64,000 bases of DNA from Methanobacteriota archaeon (GTDB lineage Archaea; Halobacteriota; Methanomicrobia; Methanomicrobiales; Methanocorpusculaceae): NCBI GenBank assembly GCA_023396065.1, contig JAEWXF010000026.1, forward strand, positions 1-64,000, written 5' to 3'. Positions within the stretch are counted from its first letter, which is position 1, and the number at the start of each line of letters is the position of its first letter. The translations under genes were made by a program, and so were the position numbers. Below are positions 18,535 through 27,030 of this stretch, piece after piece. The notes under the pieces are model-generated. The model worked only from the letters and a program-made list of their open reading frames with translations, was not told the origin of the DNA and made no database searches.

Positions 18535-19619
18535 AATTCCGTGAATACGAAGCAAAACAGATCTTCCGGGAGTCTGGAATCCCGGTTCCGAACAGTGAAC
18601 TGATTACGCGGGCCGGCGAAGCGGCAGCTGCCCTGGCACGGATTGCCGACCATGTGGTCCTGAAAGCCCAGGTCGATGTGGGCGGACGCGGCAAGGCAGG
18701 GGGCATTCTCCCGGCAACGGAGGAGAACATTGCCGCAGTTGCCAAGGAGCTGTTCGGCAAGACGATTAAGGGTCTGCCGGTCTGTCAGGTGCTGGTTGAG
18801 GAGGCACTGGACATTCAGCATGAGTATTATCTCAGCATCACGATTGACCGTTCGGCAAAGATGCCGGTGATCCTCTTCTCTGAAGAGGGCGGTGTTGAGA
18901 TTGAGACGCTCGCGAAGGAACGTCCCGGGGCACTGCGCCGGGCGTTTGTTGACCCGTCCTTTTCGGATGTACCGGGTTTCACCCTCCGCAATGTGCTGGG
19001 CGATGCCCCGAAGGCAATCGGTCCGGTGATCAATGCACTCTACCATGTGTACCGTGAGCATGACGCTATCCTTGCGGAGATCAACCCGCTGGTTCTGACC
19101 CCGAAAGGCATTCTTGCTGCGGACGGAAAGATTGTGCTGGACGATAATGCACTTGCGCGTCAGGGAATCTCTGAGAACCGTGATCTTACGGAACGGGAAG
19201 CCGAGGCGGAGAAGCACGGGTTTTCCTATGTGGAGCTGGACGGAAGCATTGGTGTGATCGGCAACGGTGCCGGTCTCACGATGGCAACACTGGATATCAT
19301 TGCCCACTATAACGGGAAAGCTGCGAACTTCCTGGATGTCGGCGGCGGTGCGGCCTGTGAACGGGTGATGCATGCGGTCCGGCTGGTTGCATCCATGCCG
19401 GGCGTGAAGGTGATTGTGGTGAATCTTCTCGGCGGCATTACCCGCTGTGATGAGGTTGCCCATGGTATTATCGATGCAGGCGTTCCCCAGCCGGTGATTG
19501 TCCGGCTTGCCGGGACGAACGAGGCGGAGGGCCGCAGGCTTCTGGAGGAGAAGGGATACCGGATGCTTGATACGATGGATCAGGCTATCCGTGCAGCCGT
19601 GGAGGTGGCAGGACAATGA
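18531..19619 (+). CDS. sucC: Succinyl-CoA synthetase (ADP-forming) subunit beta
   Basis: A 362-residue ATP-grasp beta subunit joining succinate and CoA at the expense of ATP. Recognisable parts are MKFREYEAKQIFRESGIPVP, the glycine-rich QVDVGGRGKAGGILPATEEN near residue 45, AEINPLVLTPKGILAADGK near 183, and the C-terminal GVIGNGAGLTMATLDI and NLLGGITRCDEVAHGI. It overlaps korC and sucD by 4 nt each. Confidence 0.95.
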   Translation: MKFREYEAKQIFRESGIPVPNSELITRAGEAAAALARIADHVVLKAQVDVGGRGKAGGILPATEENIAAVAKELFGKTIKGLPVCQVLVEEALDIQHEYYLSITIDRSAKMPVILFSEEGGVEIETLAKERPGALRRAFVDPSFSDVPGFTLRNVLGDAPKAIGPVINALYHVYREHDAILAEINPLVLTPKGILAADGKIVLDDNALARQGISENRDLTEREAEAEKHGFSYVELDGSIGVIGNGAGLTMATLDIIAHYNGKAANFLDVGGGAACERVMHAVRLVASMPGVKVIVVNLLGGITRCDEVAHGIIDAGVPQPVIVRLAGTNEAEGRRLLEEKGYRMLDTMDQAIRAAVEVAGQ

Positions 19620-20491
19620 TCTACGCAGATAAGGATACCGAGATTTTAGTGCAGGGTGCGACCGGTTCGCAGGGAGCGTTCCACATTAATCTGATGAATC
19701 AGTATGCAAAAGAGGTCGGTGGTCGCGGTGTTGTCGCCGGTATGACGCCTGGAAAGGGAGGCCAGATGGTCCACGGGCTTCCGGTGTATAATACGGTGTG
19801 GGATGCAATGGATAAGCATGATGTCGGTGCGTCGGTTATTTTTGTGCCGGCGGGCGGCTGCGGCGACGCGATTATGGAAGCGGCCGATGCACGGATTCCG
19901 ACTGTTGTTGCGATTACCGAGCACATCCCGGTGCATGATGTGATGCGTGCACTTGCCTATGCAAAGACCTGCGGCACGAAGGTTATCGGACCCAACTGTC
20001 CGGGATTCATGATTCCGGAGGAGTGTAAACTGGGCATTATCCCGGCGAACCTTTGCCGCAAAGGAGATGTCGGTGTGGTTTCCCGGAGCGGGACTCTGAC
20101 GTATGAGGTTATTTCCGAGTTGTCGCTTGCCGGTCTTGGCCAGTCAGGTATTGTGGGTATCGGCGGCGACCCGATTATCGGTCAGACGTTTTCGGAGGTA
20201 ATGGATGTGTTCAAGGCCGACGGCCGGACCCGTGCGGCGGTTATGATCGGTGAGGTCGGCGGGAATCTGGAGATTCGCGGCGCCAAACGTGCGCTTGCTC
20301 TGGGCATTCCGACCGTTGCCTATATTGCCGGGATTTCTGCTCCGAAAGAGAAGCGTATGGGGCATGCCGGCGCTATCGTGGAGGGCGGAGAGAGTGATGC
20401 GGCATCCAAGATTGAGCGGCTGCAGGAACTGGGGATTTCGGTTGCAACCCGGCCGTCCCAGATTCCTGAACTGGTGCGGGAGCTGCTATGA
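19616..20491 (+). CDS. sucD: Succinyl-CoA synthetase subunit alpha
   Basis: A 291-residue alpha subunit. It contains the CoA-binding Rossmann fold (VQGATGSQGAFHINLMNQYA), IGPNCPGFMIPEECKLGI, and the active-site phosphohistidine region KRMGHAGAIVEGGE near residue 245. The ATG overlaps the sucC stop. In the reductive direction it provides succinyl-CoA directly to KorABCD, so the five preceding genes form one pathway unit. Confidence 0.95.
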   Translation: MIYADKDTEILVQGATGSQGAFHINLMNQYAKEVGGRGVVAGMTPGKGGQMVHGLPVYNTVWDAMDKHDVGASVIFVPAGGCGDAIMEAADARIPTVVAITEHIPVHDVMRALAYAKTCGTKVIGPNCPGFMIPEECKLGIIPANLCRKGDVGVVSRSGTLTYEVISELSLAGLGQSGIVGIGGDPIIGQTFSEVMDVFKADGRTRAAVMIGEVGGNLEIRGAKRALALGIPTVAYIAGISAPKEKRMGHAGAIVEGGESDAASKIERLQELGISVATRPSQIPELVRELL

Positions 20492-21294
20492 ACGAAAAAG
20501 ACCGGACACTGCTGCTTGCGGCCGATACTCTCGCAAAAACAGTGAACGCTCTTGCCATTATTTCGTTTGTAAATAAAGGAACTGATGTTCCGATTGATAC
20601 CCCGGTCATCTGGGTCCGGGATATCCAGCCGGAAATTCTGCGTGATCATACGATGATTGCGCTGGTGGACTACTGTTCCCATCACATTCTGGACGCGGTT
20701 GTCCAGTATAAAATTCTGACCAAGGTGCAGAGCGGCACGGTCGTTGCGGTGTTCCCCTATGCCCTGCTGATCTATGACATCGAAAATACGGATGATCAGT
20801 TCAATATTGAGCAGTATGCTGCAATCGCTGATGTGGATGCCATTCATGCGGTGCTGTCGCTTGCTCTGGAGATTGCCCGTGAAGGACGTGAGGGACGTGC
20901 GATCGGGACGGCGTTTATTATCGGTGATATTGATGAACTGAAACGCTGGTCTCATCAGGGTGTCTTAAATCCGTATGAGGGTCATCCTCCTGAGGTGCGG
21001 GATGTGCGGGTGAAGGAGAACTGGGAGAGCGTGAAAGAGTTCGCCCAGCTGGACGGGGTGTTCATTATTGATCGGAACGGTATTATTGCTGCGTCCGGGA
21101 GATATCTGGATGCGGACGGCCGGGACGTGAATCTGCAGAGCGGTCTGGGCGGCAGGCATCTTGCAACTGCGGCGATTACGAAAGTTGCACCGGCGATCGG
21201 GATTACGGTTTCGGAAAGCGGCGGTGTTATCCGGGTGTTTGTGGGCGGGAATGCCGTTGCCCAGATCCGGACTGATATCCGGCTGGTTCTGTAA
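20488..21294 (+). CDS. dacZ: DacZ-like diadenylate cyclase (c-di-AMP synthase domain)
   Basis: A 268-residue archaeal protein with an N-terminal alpha/beta domain (LLLAADTLAKTVNALAIISF) and a C-terminal DAC domain at about 155-268. The two active-site motifs are in variant form: LDGVFIIDRNGIIAASGRYL in place of the usual D-G-A, and GLGGRHLATAAITK where the classic motif is R-H-R. The end is canonical (ITVSESGGVIRVFVGG). The Asp, Gly, Arg and His are retained, so activity is possible; D-G-V and R-H-L should be compared with other DacZ proteins. It overlaps sucD by 4 nt and is the last gene of the operon, linking a second messenger to 2-oxoglutarate synthesis. Confidence 0.85.
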   Translation: MNEKDRTLLLAADTLAKTVNALAIISFVNKGTDVPIDTPVIWVRDIQPEILRDHTMIALVDYCSHHILDAVVQYKILTKVQSGTVVAVFPYALLIYDIENTDDQFNIEQYAAIADVDAIHAVLSLALEIAREGREGRAIGTAFIIGDIDELKRWSHQGVLNPYEGHPPEVRDVRVKENWESVKEFAQLDGVFIIDRNGIIAASGRYLDADGRDVNLQSGLGGRHLATAAITKVAPAIGITVSESGGVIRVFVGGNAVAQIRTDIRLVL

Positions 21295-21363
21295 ACATCT
21301 CACTCTTTTTTTGCAGATATCGTTTGCCAATATGTGAAAATTATTCGAAAACCAAAGCGCACA

Positions 21364-21371
21364 TTTTTATA
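21364..21371 (+). promoter_or_regulatory. Box A (TATA element) of the mat-his operon
   Basis: TTTTTATA lies about 35 nt before the GTG start of mat, within an AT-rich tract that contrasts with its surroundings. Archaeal box A lies about 26 nt before the transcription start, which predicts a leader of about 10 nt. Confidence 0.5.
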
Positions 21372-21405
21372 CTAAAAAATCAGATTATTCTGAAGTGATT
21401 CAAAA

Positions 21406-22623
21406 GTGAAGAGAAATATCAGCGTAAAGCATCTCTCTCAGACTCCTATTGAGAAACAGAAGGTAGAACTTGTCGAGCGCAAGTGTGTGGGCCACCCGGA
21501 CAGTCTTGCGGACGGTGTTGCAGAAGCGATTTCCCGTGCGCTGTGTAAGGAGTACATGCAGGAGTGCGACGGCGGTGTCCTGCATCACAATACCGATCAG
21601 GGTGAGGTTGTTGCAGGCGAATCTGCGCCGACGTTCGGCGGCGGAAAGATCATTAAGCCGATTTATTTCCTGCTTACCGGTCGTGCCACCCGTCAGTTCG
21701 ACGGGAAAACCTTTGCAACCGATGCGATTGCGGTTCAGGCTGCACGTGAGTATCTCCGCACTACGATGCCGACCTTTAATATGGAGACGGATGTCATTGT
21801 GGACTGCCGTATGGGTACCGGTTCTACGGATCTCTGCGATGTGTTCAACACCAAGAAAGGTCACACTGCAATTCCGCGTGCAAATGATACCTCCTTTGGT
21901 GTCGGTCACGCTCCGTTCTCTCAGGTCGAACAGATTATCCTTGGTCTCGATGAGTACATCGCTCAGGAGTTCCGCCCGAAAAACCCGATGCTCGGATACG
22001 ATATTAAGCTCATGGGTCTTCGGGAGATCAATACTATTACGATCACGGTGGCAGCAGCAATGGTTGACCGGTACTGCTCCGGTATTTCCGACTACCTTGA
22101 GATGAAGGAAAAGATGGAGGAGTCCTTTGCACAGGTCGCAAAGAAGTACACCAACCGTAAGGTAAAAGTTGAGATCAACACTGCTGATGTTATCAGAAAG
22201 AAGACCACTTCGGTGTTCCTGACGGTGAACGGAACATCCGCCGAGATGGGTGATGACGGATCCGTCGGCCGTGGGAACCGCTGCAACGGTCTGATTACCC
22301 CGAACAGACCCATGTCAATGGAAGCAACGTCGGGAAAGAATCCGATCAACCATATCGGGAAAATCTACAATCTGCTCTCCACCGAAATTGCCCGTGAGGC
22401 ATGTCAGAAAGTTGATGGTATCGAGGAGATGTATGTCCGCCTGCTCTCTCAGATCGGCAATCCGATTGACTACCCGCTGGTTGCAAGTGTTCAGTGCATC
22501 ACGAAACGCGGGTATGACTTTAAGGAGTTTGCACCTGAGGTTGAAGAGATCGTCAACCACCGTCTGGAAAACATTACCGATATCACCCGCCTGGTTATCG
22601 ACGGAAAATTAAAGACGTTCTAA
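21406..22623 (+). CDS. mat: Methionine adenosyltransferase, archaeal type
   Basis: Makes S-adenosylmethionine from methionine and ATP. This is the archaeal family, distant from bacterial MetK. It shows the start KVELVERKCVGHPDSLADGV, the central VDCRMGTGSTDLCDVF and FGVGHAPFSQ, and the late GNRCNGLITPNRPMSMEATS. It is 405 residues long, the normal size. Initiation is at a GTG with no strong Shine-Dalgarno, fitting the very short predicted leader. The gene is followed after 2 nt by hisG. Confidence 0.96.
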   Translation: MKRNISVKHLSQTPIEKQKVELVERKCVGHPDSLADGVAEAISRALCKEYMQECDGGVLHHNTDQGEVVAGESAPTFGGGKIIKPIYFLLTGRATRQFDGKTFATDAIAVQAAREYLRTTMPTFNMETDVIVDCRMGTGSTDLCDVFNTKKGHTAIPRANDTSFGVGHAPFSQVEQIILGLDEYIAQEFRPKNPMLGYDIKLMGLREINTITITVAAAMVDRYCSGISDYLEMKEKMEESFAQVAKKYTNRKVKVEINTADVIRKKTTSVFLTVNGTSAEMGDDGSVGRGNRCNGLITPNRPMSMEATSGKNPINHIGKIYNLLSTEIAREACQKVDGIEEMYVRLLSQIGNPIDYPLVASVQCITKRGYDFKEFAPEVEEIVNHRLENITDITRLVIDGKLKTF

Positions 22624-22625
22624 GT

Positions 22626-23495
22626 ATGACAACCGCATCGAAAATCCGGCTGGCAATCCCGAACAAAGGACGGATTGCCGAGCCGATCAATGACCTGATG
22701 AACAAAAGCGGCATTCACGTCCAGATGAGTGCCGCCCGGCAGCTGATCGCAAAGACGGTGGATCCGCAGATCGAAGTGCTGTTTGTCCGTCCGATTGATA
22801 TTCCTGAGTATGTTGCAAAGGGTGTTGCCGATATTGGTATTACCGGTGTCGATATGGTCGCGGAACGCGGGTCGGATGTGGAGGTTCTGCTGGATCTGAA
22901 GTTCGGTTCTGCCCGGCTGGTTCTTGCGGTCCCGGAAAAATCGCCGGTCCGGTCTGTGCAGGATATGAACGGCATGCGGGTTGCTACCGAGTTTCCGGGT
23001 ATCTGTAAGCGGTATTTCCGTGATGCAGGCGTTGATGTGACGGTGATTGAGGTTAGCGGCGCCTGTGAGGCGGCCCCCCAGCTGGATGTTGCGGATGCAA
23101 TCGTGGACCTGACGTCAAGCGGGACAACCCTTGAGATTAACAAACTCCGGATTGTGGATGAAATCCTTTCCAGCAGTACGAATGTGATTGCGAACCGGAC
23201 TTCTCTTGCCGAGAAACGGGAGAAGATTGAGGAGATTCTGCTGGCCTTTGAAAGTGTGATTATGGCAAAGGATCAGTGTTATCTGATGCTGAATGTGGAT
23301 ACGTCACGGCTTGATGAGATTAAGGGTCTGATTCCGGGTCTCGGCGGTCCGACGATTATGGAGATTGCCGGGTCCGGTTCGGTTGCGGTGCATGCGGTTG
23401 TTCCGCACGAGCGGGTGTATCAGCTGATTAATCAACTGCGGCGCAGCGGTGCCCGTGATATTCTCGTTTTGGATATTACCCGGATGGTGCGCTGA
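22626..23495 (+). CDS. hisG: ATP phosphoribosyltransferase, long form
   Basis: First enzyme of histidine synthesis, condensing ATP and PRPP. The 289 residues correspond to the long form that carries its own C-terminal regulatory domain, so no HisZ is needed. Key segments are RLAIPNKGRIAEPINDLM, ADIGITGVDMVAERG near residue 63, the PRPP loop VDLTSSGTTLEINKL near 160, and the regulatory GLGGPTIMEIAGSGSVAVHA. It is tightly spaced with mat and hisA. Confidence 0.96.
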   Translation: MTTASKIRLAIPNKGRIAEPINDLMNKSGIHVQMSAARQLIAKTVDPQIEVLFVRPIDIPEYVAKGVADIGITGVDMVAERGSDVEVLLDLKFGSARLVLAVPEKSPVRSVQDMNGMRVATEFPGICKRYFRDAGVDVTVIEVSGACEAAPQLDVADAIVDLTSSGTTLEINKLRIVDEILSSSTNVIANRTSLAEKREKIEEILLAFESVIMAKDQCYLMLNVDTSRLDEIKGLIPGLGGPTIMEIAGSGSVAVHAVVPHERVYQLINQLRRSGARDILVLDITRMVR

Positions 23496-23496
23496 G

Positions 23497-24204
23497 ATGG
23501 AGATTTTTCCTGCGGTAGATATTCTTTCGGGAAACTGTGTCCAGCTTGTCCAGGGAGAGCGGTCGACGGCTACGGTGTACGGGTCACCGCTTGAGAATGC
23601 CCGGAAGTGGCTTTCCCGCGGTGCACGGAATCTGCATGTGGTCAATCTGGACGGGGCGTTTTCTACGGCGGGAAAAAATGTTGAGGTGATCCGGGAGCTG
23701 GTTTCACAGACCGATGCGTTTGTGCAGGTCGGCGGCGGGATTCGGAGTCTTGCTGATGCCCGCGGCTGGCTTGATGCGGGCGTTGACCGGATTATTATCA
23801 GTACGTTTGCGACGAAGGAGCCGGAGGCGGTTTCTGTTCTCGCCCGGGAGTTCGGCAGCGAGCGGATTATGGCAGGGGTGGATGCCCGTGCCGGTGAGAT
23901 TGCTGTTGCCGGCTGGCAGGAGACGGCGGGGGATTATCTTGCCTGGGCACAGCGTTTCGCGGAGCTTGGTGCGGGGTCCCTTCTCTATACGAATGTGGAT
24001 GTGGAGGGTCTCCAGTCAGGAATCGCGTCAGAGCCGGTCAGAGCCCTGATTGAGGCGGTTTCTGTTCCTGTGGTAGTTGCGGGCGGTGTGAGCAGTGCAA
24101 CGGACGTAATGGAGCTGAAACGGCTGCATGCGGCGGGGTGTGTGCTTGGGTCGTCGCTCTACAGCGGAAAGATTCGTCTGGAAGAGGCATTAGAGGTGGC
24201 ATGA
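23497..24204 (+). CDS. hisA: ProFAR isomerase (phosphoribosylformimino-5-aminoimidazole carboxamide ribotide isomerase)
   Basis: A 235-residue beta/alpha barrel that opens the ribose of ProFAR in histidine synthesis. It begins MEIFPAVDILSGNCVQLVQG, with the catalytic Asp near residue 8. The phosphate-binding strands are FVQVGGGIRSLADARGWLDA and VPVVVAGGVSSATDVMELKR. The second catalytic Asp region is IMAGVDARAGEIAVAGWQE. The ATG at 23497 lies 1 nt after the hisG stop; a longer frame begins inside hisG and is rejected. Confidence 0.94.
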   Translation: MEIFPAVDILSGNCVQLVQGERSTATVYGSPLENARKWLSRGARNLHVVNLDGAFSTAGKNVEVIRELVSQTDAFVQVGGGIRSLADARGWLDAGVDRIIISTFATKEPEAVSVLAREFGSERIMAGVDARAGEIAVAGWQETAGDYLAWAQRFAELGAGSLLYTNVDVEGLQSGIASEPVRALIEAVSVPVVVAGGVSSATDVMELKRLHAAGCVLGSSLYSGKIRLEEALEVA

Positions 24205-24791
24205 CTATGAGAAGAACTGAAGTTGTCCGTGAGACAAAGGAGACACAGATCCGATTGATTTTTGATCCGGATCTGCGTGGAGAGATCGATATTGATTCCG
24301 GTATTGCATTTCTGGATCATATGCTGAATGCGTTTGCCCGGCACGGCGGTTTTTCCCTGACGGTTGCCTGTACGGGGGATCTGGCGGTTGATCCGCATCA
24401 TACGGTTGAGGATATTGGGATTGTCCTTGGCTCTGCGGTGAAGCAGGCGGTCGGGGATGCCCGGGGTATCCGCAGGTTTGCCCATGCGATTATTCCGATG
24501 GACGAGTCACGGGCGACGGTGGCACTGGATATCAGCGGACGCGGGTATCTGGTGATGGAGGGAGCATTTACCGGGATTTGTACGGGTGGGATTCCGAATG
24601 ATCTGTTTGAGCATTTCTTCTACAGTTTCTGTATCCACGCAGGGATTACGGCGCATGTACTGTTTGCCGGGGTGAATGATCACCATAAATGTGAGGCGGT
24701 GTTCAAGTCTTTTGGCGTTGCTCTGGGTGAGGCGCTGATGATTGTACCCGGGCGTGAGACGGAGATTCCCAGTACGAAGGGATCTCTCTGA
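24201..24791 (+). CDS. hisB: Imidazoleglycerol-phosphate dehydratase
   Basis: A 196-residue manganese enzyme dehydrating imidazole glycerol phosphate. The paired metal-binding histidine motifs are FLDHMLNAFARHGGFSL and VDPHHTVEDIG in the first half, and DLFEHFFYSFCIHAGI and GVNDHHKCEAVFKSFG in the second. The ATG at 24201 overlaps the hisA stop by 4 nt. It closes the mat-hisGAB operon. A stem-loop (GGTATCC and GGATACC, 24834-24852) lies in the downstream spacer. Confidence 0.95.
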   Translation: MTMRRTEVVRETKETQIRLIFDPDLRGEIDIDSGIAFLDHMLNAFARHGGFSLTVACTGDLAVDPHHTVEDIGIVLGSAVKQAVGDARGIRRFAHAIIPMDESRATVALDISGRGYLVMEGAFTGICTGGIPNDLFEHFFYSFCIHAGITAHVLFAGVNDHHKCEAVFKSFGVALGEALMIVPGRETEIPSTKGSL

Positions 24792-24833
24792 TACTTTTTT
24801 GAAAACAGATTCTCGATGCATAGGATGCGGTCT

Positions 24834-24898
24834 GGTATCCGGTTTGGATACCATGCGATCCTGTGTTGTTCCACACCCCTGATTTATTGGAAAATCAG
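24834..24898. terminator. Convergent hairpins between hisB and the histone gene
   Basis: Two stem-loops occupy the 107-nt spacer between convergent genes. One has arms 24834-24840 and 24846-24852 with a 5-nt loop. The other has arms CTGATTT 24879-24885 and AAATCAG 24892-24898 and directly abuts the histone stop codon. They probably terminate or protect the two converging transcripts. The T-tract usual for intrinsic terminators is weak. Confidence 0.45.
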
Positions 24899-25105
24899 TT
24901 AGTTGTCTTTGGTTGCGAGTTCGATATCTTCTGCTTTGATGGTCTTGCGGCCTGCGTGCTGTGCGAGCTTGAAGGCTTTTTCTGCAAGTTCCTCAATGTA
25001 TGCTTCTGCTTTTGCGACGAGGGCATCTGCTGCATCTTCACCGACGCGGTCTGCACCGGCTTTCTTTGCGAGTCTGACAACTGCTGCTTTTGGTAAGTCT
25101 GCCAT
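24899..25105 (-). CDS. Archaeal histone (HMf family)
   Basis: A 68-residue histone-fold protein that wraps DNA as a dimer. It starts MADLPKAAVVRLAKKAGADR, continues with the long central helix EDAADALVAKAEAYIEELAE, and ends KTIKAEDIELATKDN. The conserved loop lysines and the RLAKKAGADRV region match HMf/HTz proteins. Upstream in-frame codons to 25264 belong to the promoter region and are not coding: a good TATA element lies 32 nt before the ATG. It is monocistronic. Confidence 0.96.
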   Translation of the reverse strand: MADLPKAAVVRLAKKAGADRVGEDAADALVAKAEAYIEELAEKAFKLAQHAGRKTIKAEDIELATKDN

Positions 25106-25136
25106 AATTATTACCATTGAAAAAGTAGTCTGAAAT

Positions 25137-25147
25137 ACTATATAAAT
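25137..25147 (-). promoter_or_regulatory. Box A promoter of the histone gene
   Basis: On the minus strand the sequence ATTTATATAGT lies 32 nt before the histone ATG, a near-consensus archaeal TATA box. The predicted transcript start is only a few nt before the start codon, so translation is nearly leaderless. Confidence 0.7.
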
Positions 25148-25282
25148 GTATCTCAAATAACAGGTATTTTTCCAGAATATGACGTATACATTGGCAGATT
25201 TCCATTTGCCACGAGCATTTTGACTTTTCCCGGAAAAATTATTGTATTTTGTCCGGTTTTTCAAACAGGGGGTAAATTACCG

Positions 25283-26044
25283 TCATTTACTTTTTGCGAG
25301 TGCCGCGGCAAGTTTGAGTGATCCTGCATATCCTGTTGATGCGCGCGAACTATCGACAAATACGAAGGGAATATTTACAACCGGGGCGCCATGTCCGGTC
25401 CCGTGTCCGAGGAACGTCAGTGTGCGGAAGATGAGGTTTCCGGAGATGCCATCGGGTGCGATGATGACGCCGCAGTCACGGACGGCGTCTTCGATGAGGA
25501 TTTCGCGATGGACTGCTCCGGTCTGTCTGGCAATTTCTTCTGCGTCATGAATGGTCCGGTCGACGACCGGGTGGCGACCGATGTCGCCGAGGCGGCCGCC
25601 TGAGAGGACGGCGGTTTTTTCCGGGATGCCGAACTTTTGTGCAAGGAGCCGTGCGTCCCGGATGAGTGCGGTTTTTTCTTCGATGGTCCAGCCTTCGTCA
25701 ACGCCGACGGGTGCGAGGAAGAACAGCCGGTGGTCTGCGGTTTCGAGGAGGGCGATGCGTTCGAGCCGGGATACACCGCAGGATGTTTTGAGGTATCTGA
25801 GGGTTTCGTTGGCGGGGAGTGTGCCCCGGACGGCGCCGTCTATTTTTCCTGCGATGAGGTCGTCTACCATCCGGTCACAGGGTTTGGGGCAGGTTGCCAG
25901 TTCGACGAAGGGGGCGGGGGTATGGTCTTTGGCGGCTCCGGGACAGCAGTAGCACCGGATGGTGAGGTCCGGGGAGGCTGCATCTCCTGCACTGCGGATC
26001 ACTTTGTCAGCGTCCGCGCCGCATCCTATTCCAATTGTGGTCAT
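25283..26044 (-). CDS. mtxX: Methanogenesis marker protein 4, MtxX (phosphotransacetylase-like)
   Basis: A 253-residue protein of the methanogen-specific MtxX/Mmp4 family, related in fold to phosphate acetyl/butyryltransferases. The N terminus is TTIGIGCGADADKVIRSAGD. Internal features are LIAGKIDGAVRGTLPANETL, AVLSGGRLGDIGRHPVVDRT and the C-terminal IAPDGISGNLIFRTLTFLGH. MtxX was first noted near a methyltransferase complex; its activity is not established. It overlaps Mmp2 by 4 nt, and the pair is characteristic of methanogens. Confidence 0.9.
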   Translation of the reverse strand: MTTIGIGCGADADKVIRSAGDAASPDLTIRCYCCPGAAKDHTPAPFVELATCPKPCDRMVDDLIAGKIDGAVRGTLPANETLRYLKTSCGVSRLERIALLETADHRLFFLAPVGVDEGWTIEEKTALIRDARLLAQKFGIPEKTAVLSGGRLGDIGRHPVVDRTIHDAEEIARQTGAVHREILIEDAVRDCGVIIAPDGISGNLIFRTLTFLGHGTGHGAPVVNIPFVFVDSSRASTGYAGSLKLAAALAKSK

Positions 26045-27030
26045 GTGATGTTGGTTATGCCTTCGGCACAGAAGTTGAACAGGGTGGTCTGTTGGTCTCC
26101 TTTGACGAGTGTGAGCTTTTTGGTGGTGTTGACGGTTCCGATGACCTGGGCTGCCATGCCGACGTTCCGGAACTTTTTGCAGACGGCGTCAACACTGCTC
26201 TGATCTGCGGTCATGATGAATCCCATGCCGGGATACATCCGGACCCACTGTTCATAGCTGATGCCGAGTGCGGTGAGGTCAGGGTGAGGTATTGCGGTGA
26301 GGTCTACGATGCCGCCGGCACCGCTTGCTTCGAGCAGCATGCCAAGCGTTCCGATTACCCCGGGGTTGGAGATGTCTTTTCCGGCGGTGAGCAGGTGATG
26401 TTCTCCGAGATCTTTCATGACGGCCAGCTGGGCACGGAGGATGTCGTGCGGCTTCATGGTGACGGAGTCCCAGTTCATGGGGGCGGAGGGGTGAACGCGG
26501 CCGTTGAGGTCGATTGCAGCGATGATGGCGTTGCCGTCCTGGGCTTTACTGCTGTAGATGACGTTTTCCAGTTCGGCGACGCCGAGGATGGAGACATCGA
26601 TGACGTTGTAGGGGGCGTCGGGGTGGAGATGGCCGCCGACGACGGGAACGTCAAAGGCGGTTGCGGCATCCCGCATGCCACGGGTTACGTCGTTCATGAG
26701 GTCGTCGCTGACGGAGGAGAGGACGTCTACCATGGCGACGGGTCTGCCGCCCATTGCAGCGATGTCATGGACGTTGACAAGGATGGCGCAGTACCCGGCC
26801 CAGTAGGGGTCAACTTCCATGAGTTTGTTCCAGATGCCGTCTGCTGCAAGCAGCAGGGCGCTCCGGCCGTTTTGTATGACTGCAGCATCTTCGCCGTAGG
26901 AAGCAACCACGTCGATATTGTCAATGTGCAGCGCCCGCACCAGACTGCCGATTGCCTGTTTCCGTCTGACACCATCGTATTTTCGGACTGCATCGGCAAC
27001 CGATTCCGGGGTATAATTCTCTGCATCCAT
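26041..27030 (-). CDS. Methanogenesis marker protein 2 (AIR synthase/SelD-like)
   Basis: A 329-residue ATP-dependent PurM/ThiL/SelD superfamily member of the Mmp2 type. It has the nucleotide-binding VASYGEDAAVIQNGRSALLL, AADGIW, the dimer-core AILVNVHDIAAMGGRPVAMV and VGGHLHPDAPYNVIDVSILG. A C-terminal domain begins near TAGKDISNPGVIGTLGMLLE. It is assumed to activate an acid or modify a methanogenesis cofactor or enzyme, but no reaction is known. It is first in a two-gene minus-strand operon with mtxX. A dyad GAGCGG/CCGCTC is upstream at 27047-27063. Confidence 0.92.
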   Translation of the reverse strand: MDAENYTPESVADAVRKYDGVRRKQAIGSLVRALHIDNIDVVASYGEDAAVIQNGRSALLLAADGIWNKLMEVDPYWAGYCAILVNVHDIAAMGGRPVAMVDVLSSVSDDLMNDVTRGMRDAATAFDVPVVGGHLHPDAPYNVIDVSILGVAELENVIYSSKAQDGNAIIAAIDLNGRVHPSAPMNWDSVTMKPHDILRAQLAVMKDLGEHHLLTAGKDISNPGVIGTLGMLLEASGAGGIVDLTAIPHPDLTALGISYEQWVRMYPGMGFIMTADQSSVDAVCKKFRNVGMAAQVIGTVNTTKKLTLVKGDQQTTLFNFCAEGITNIT

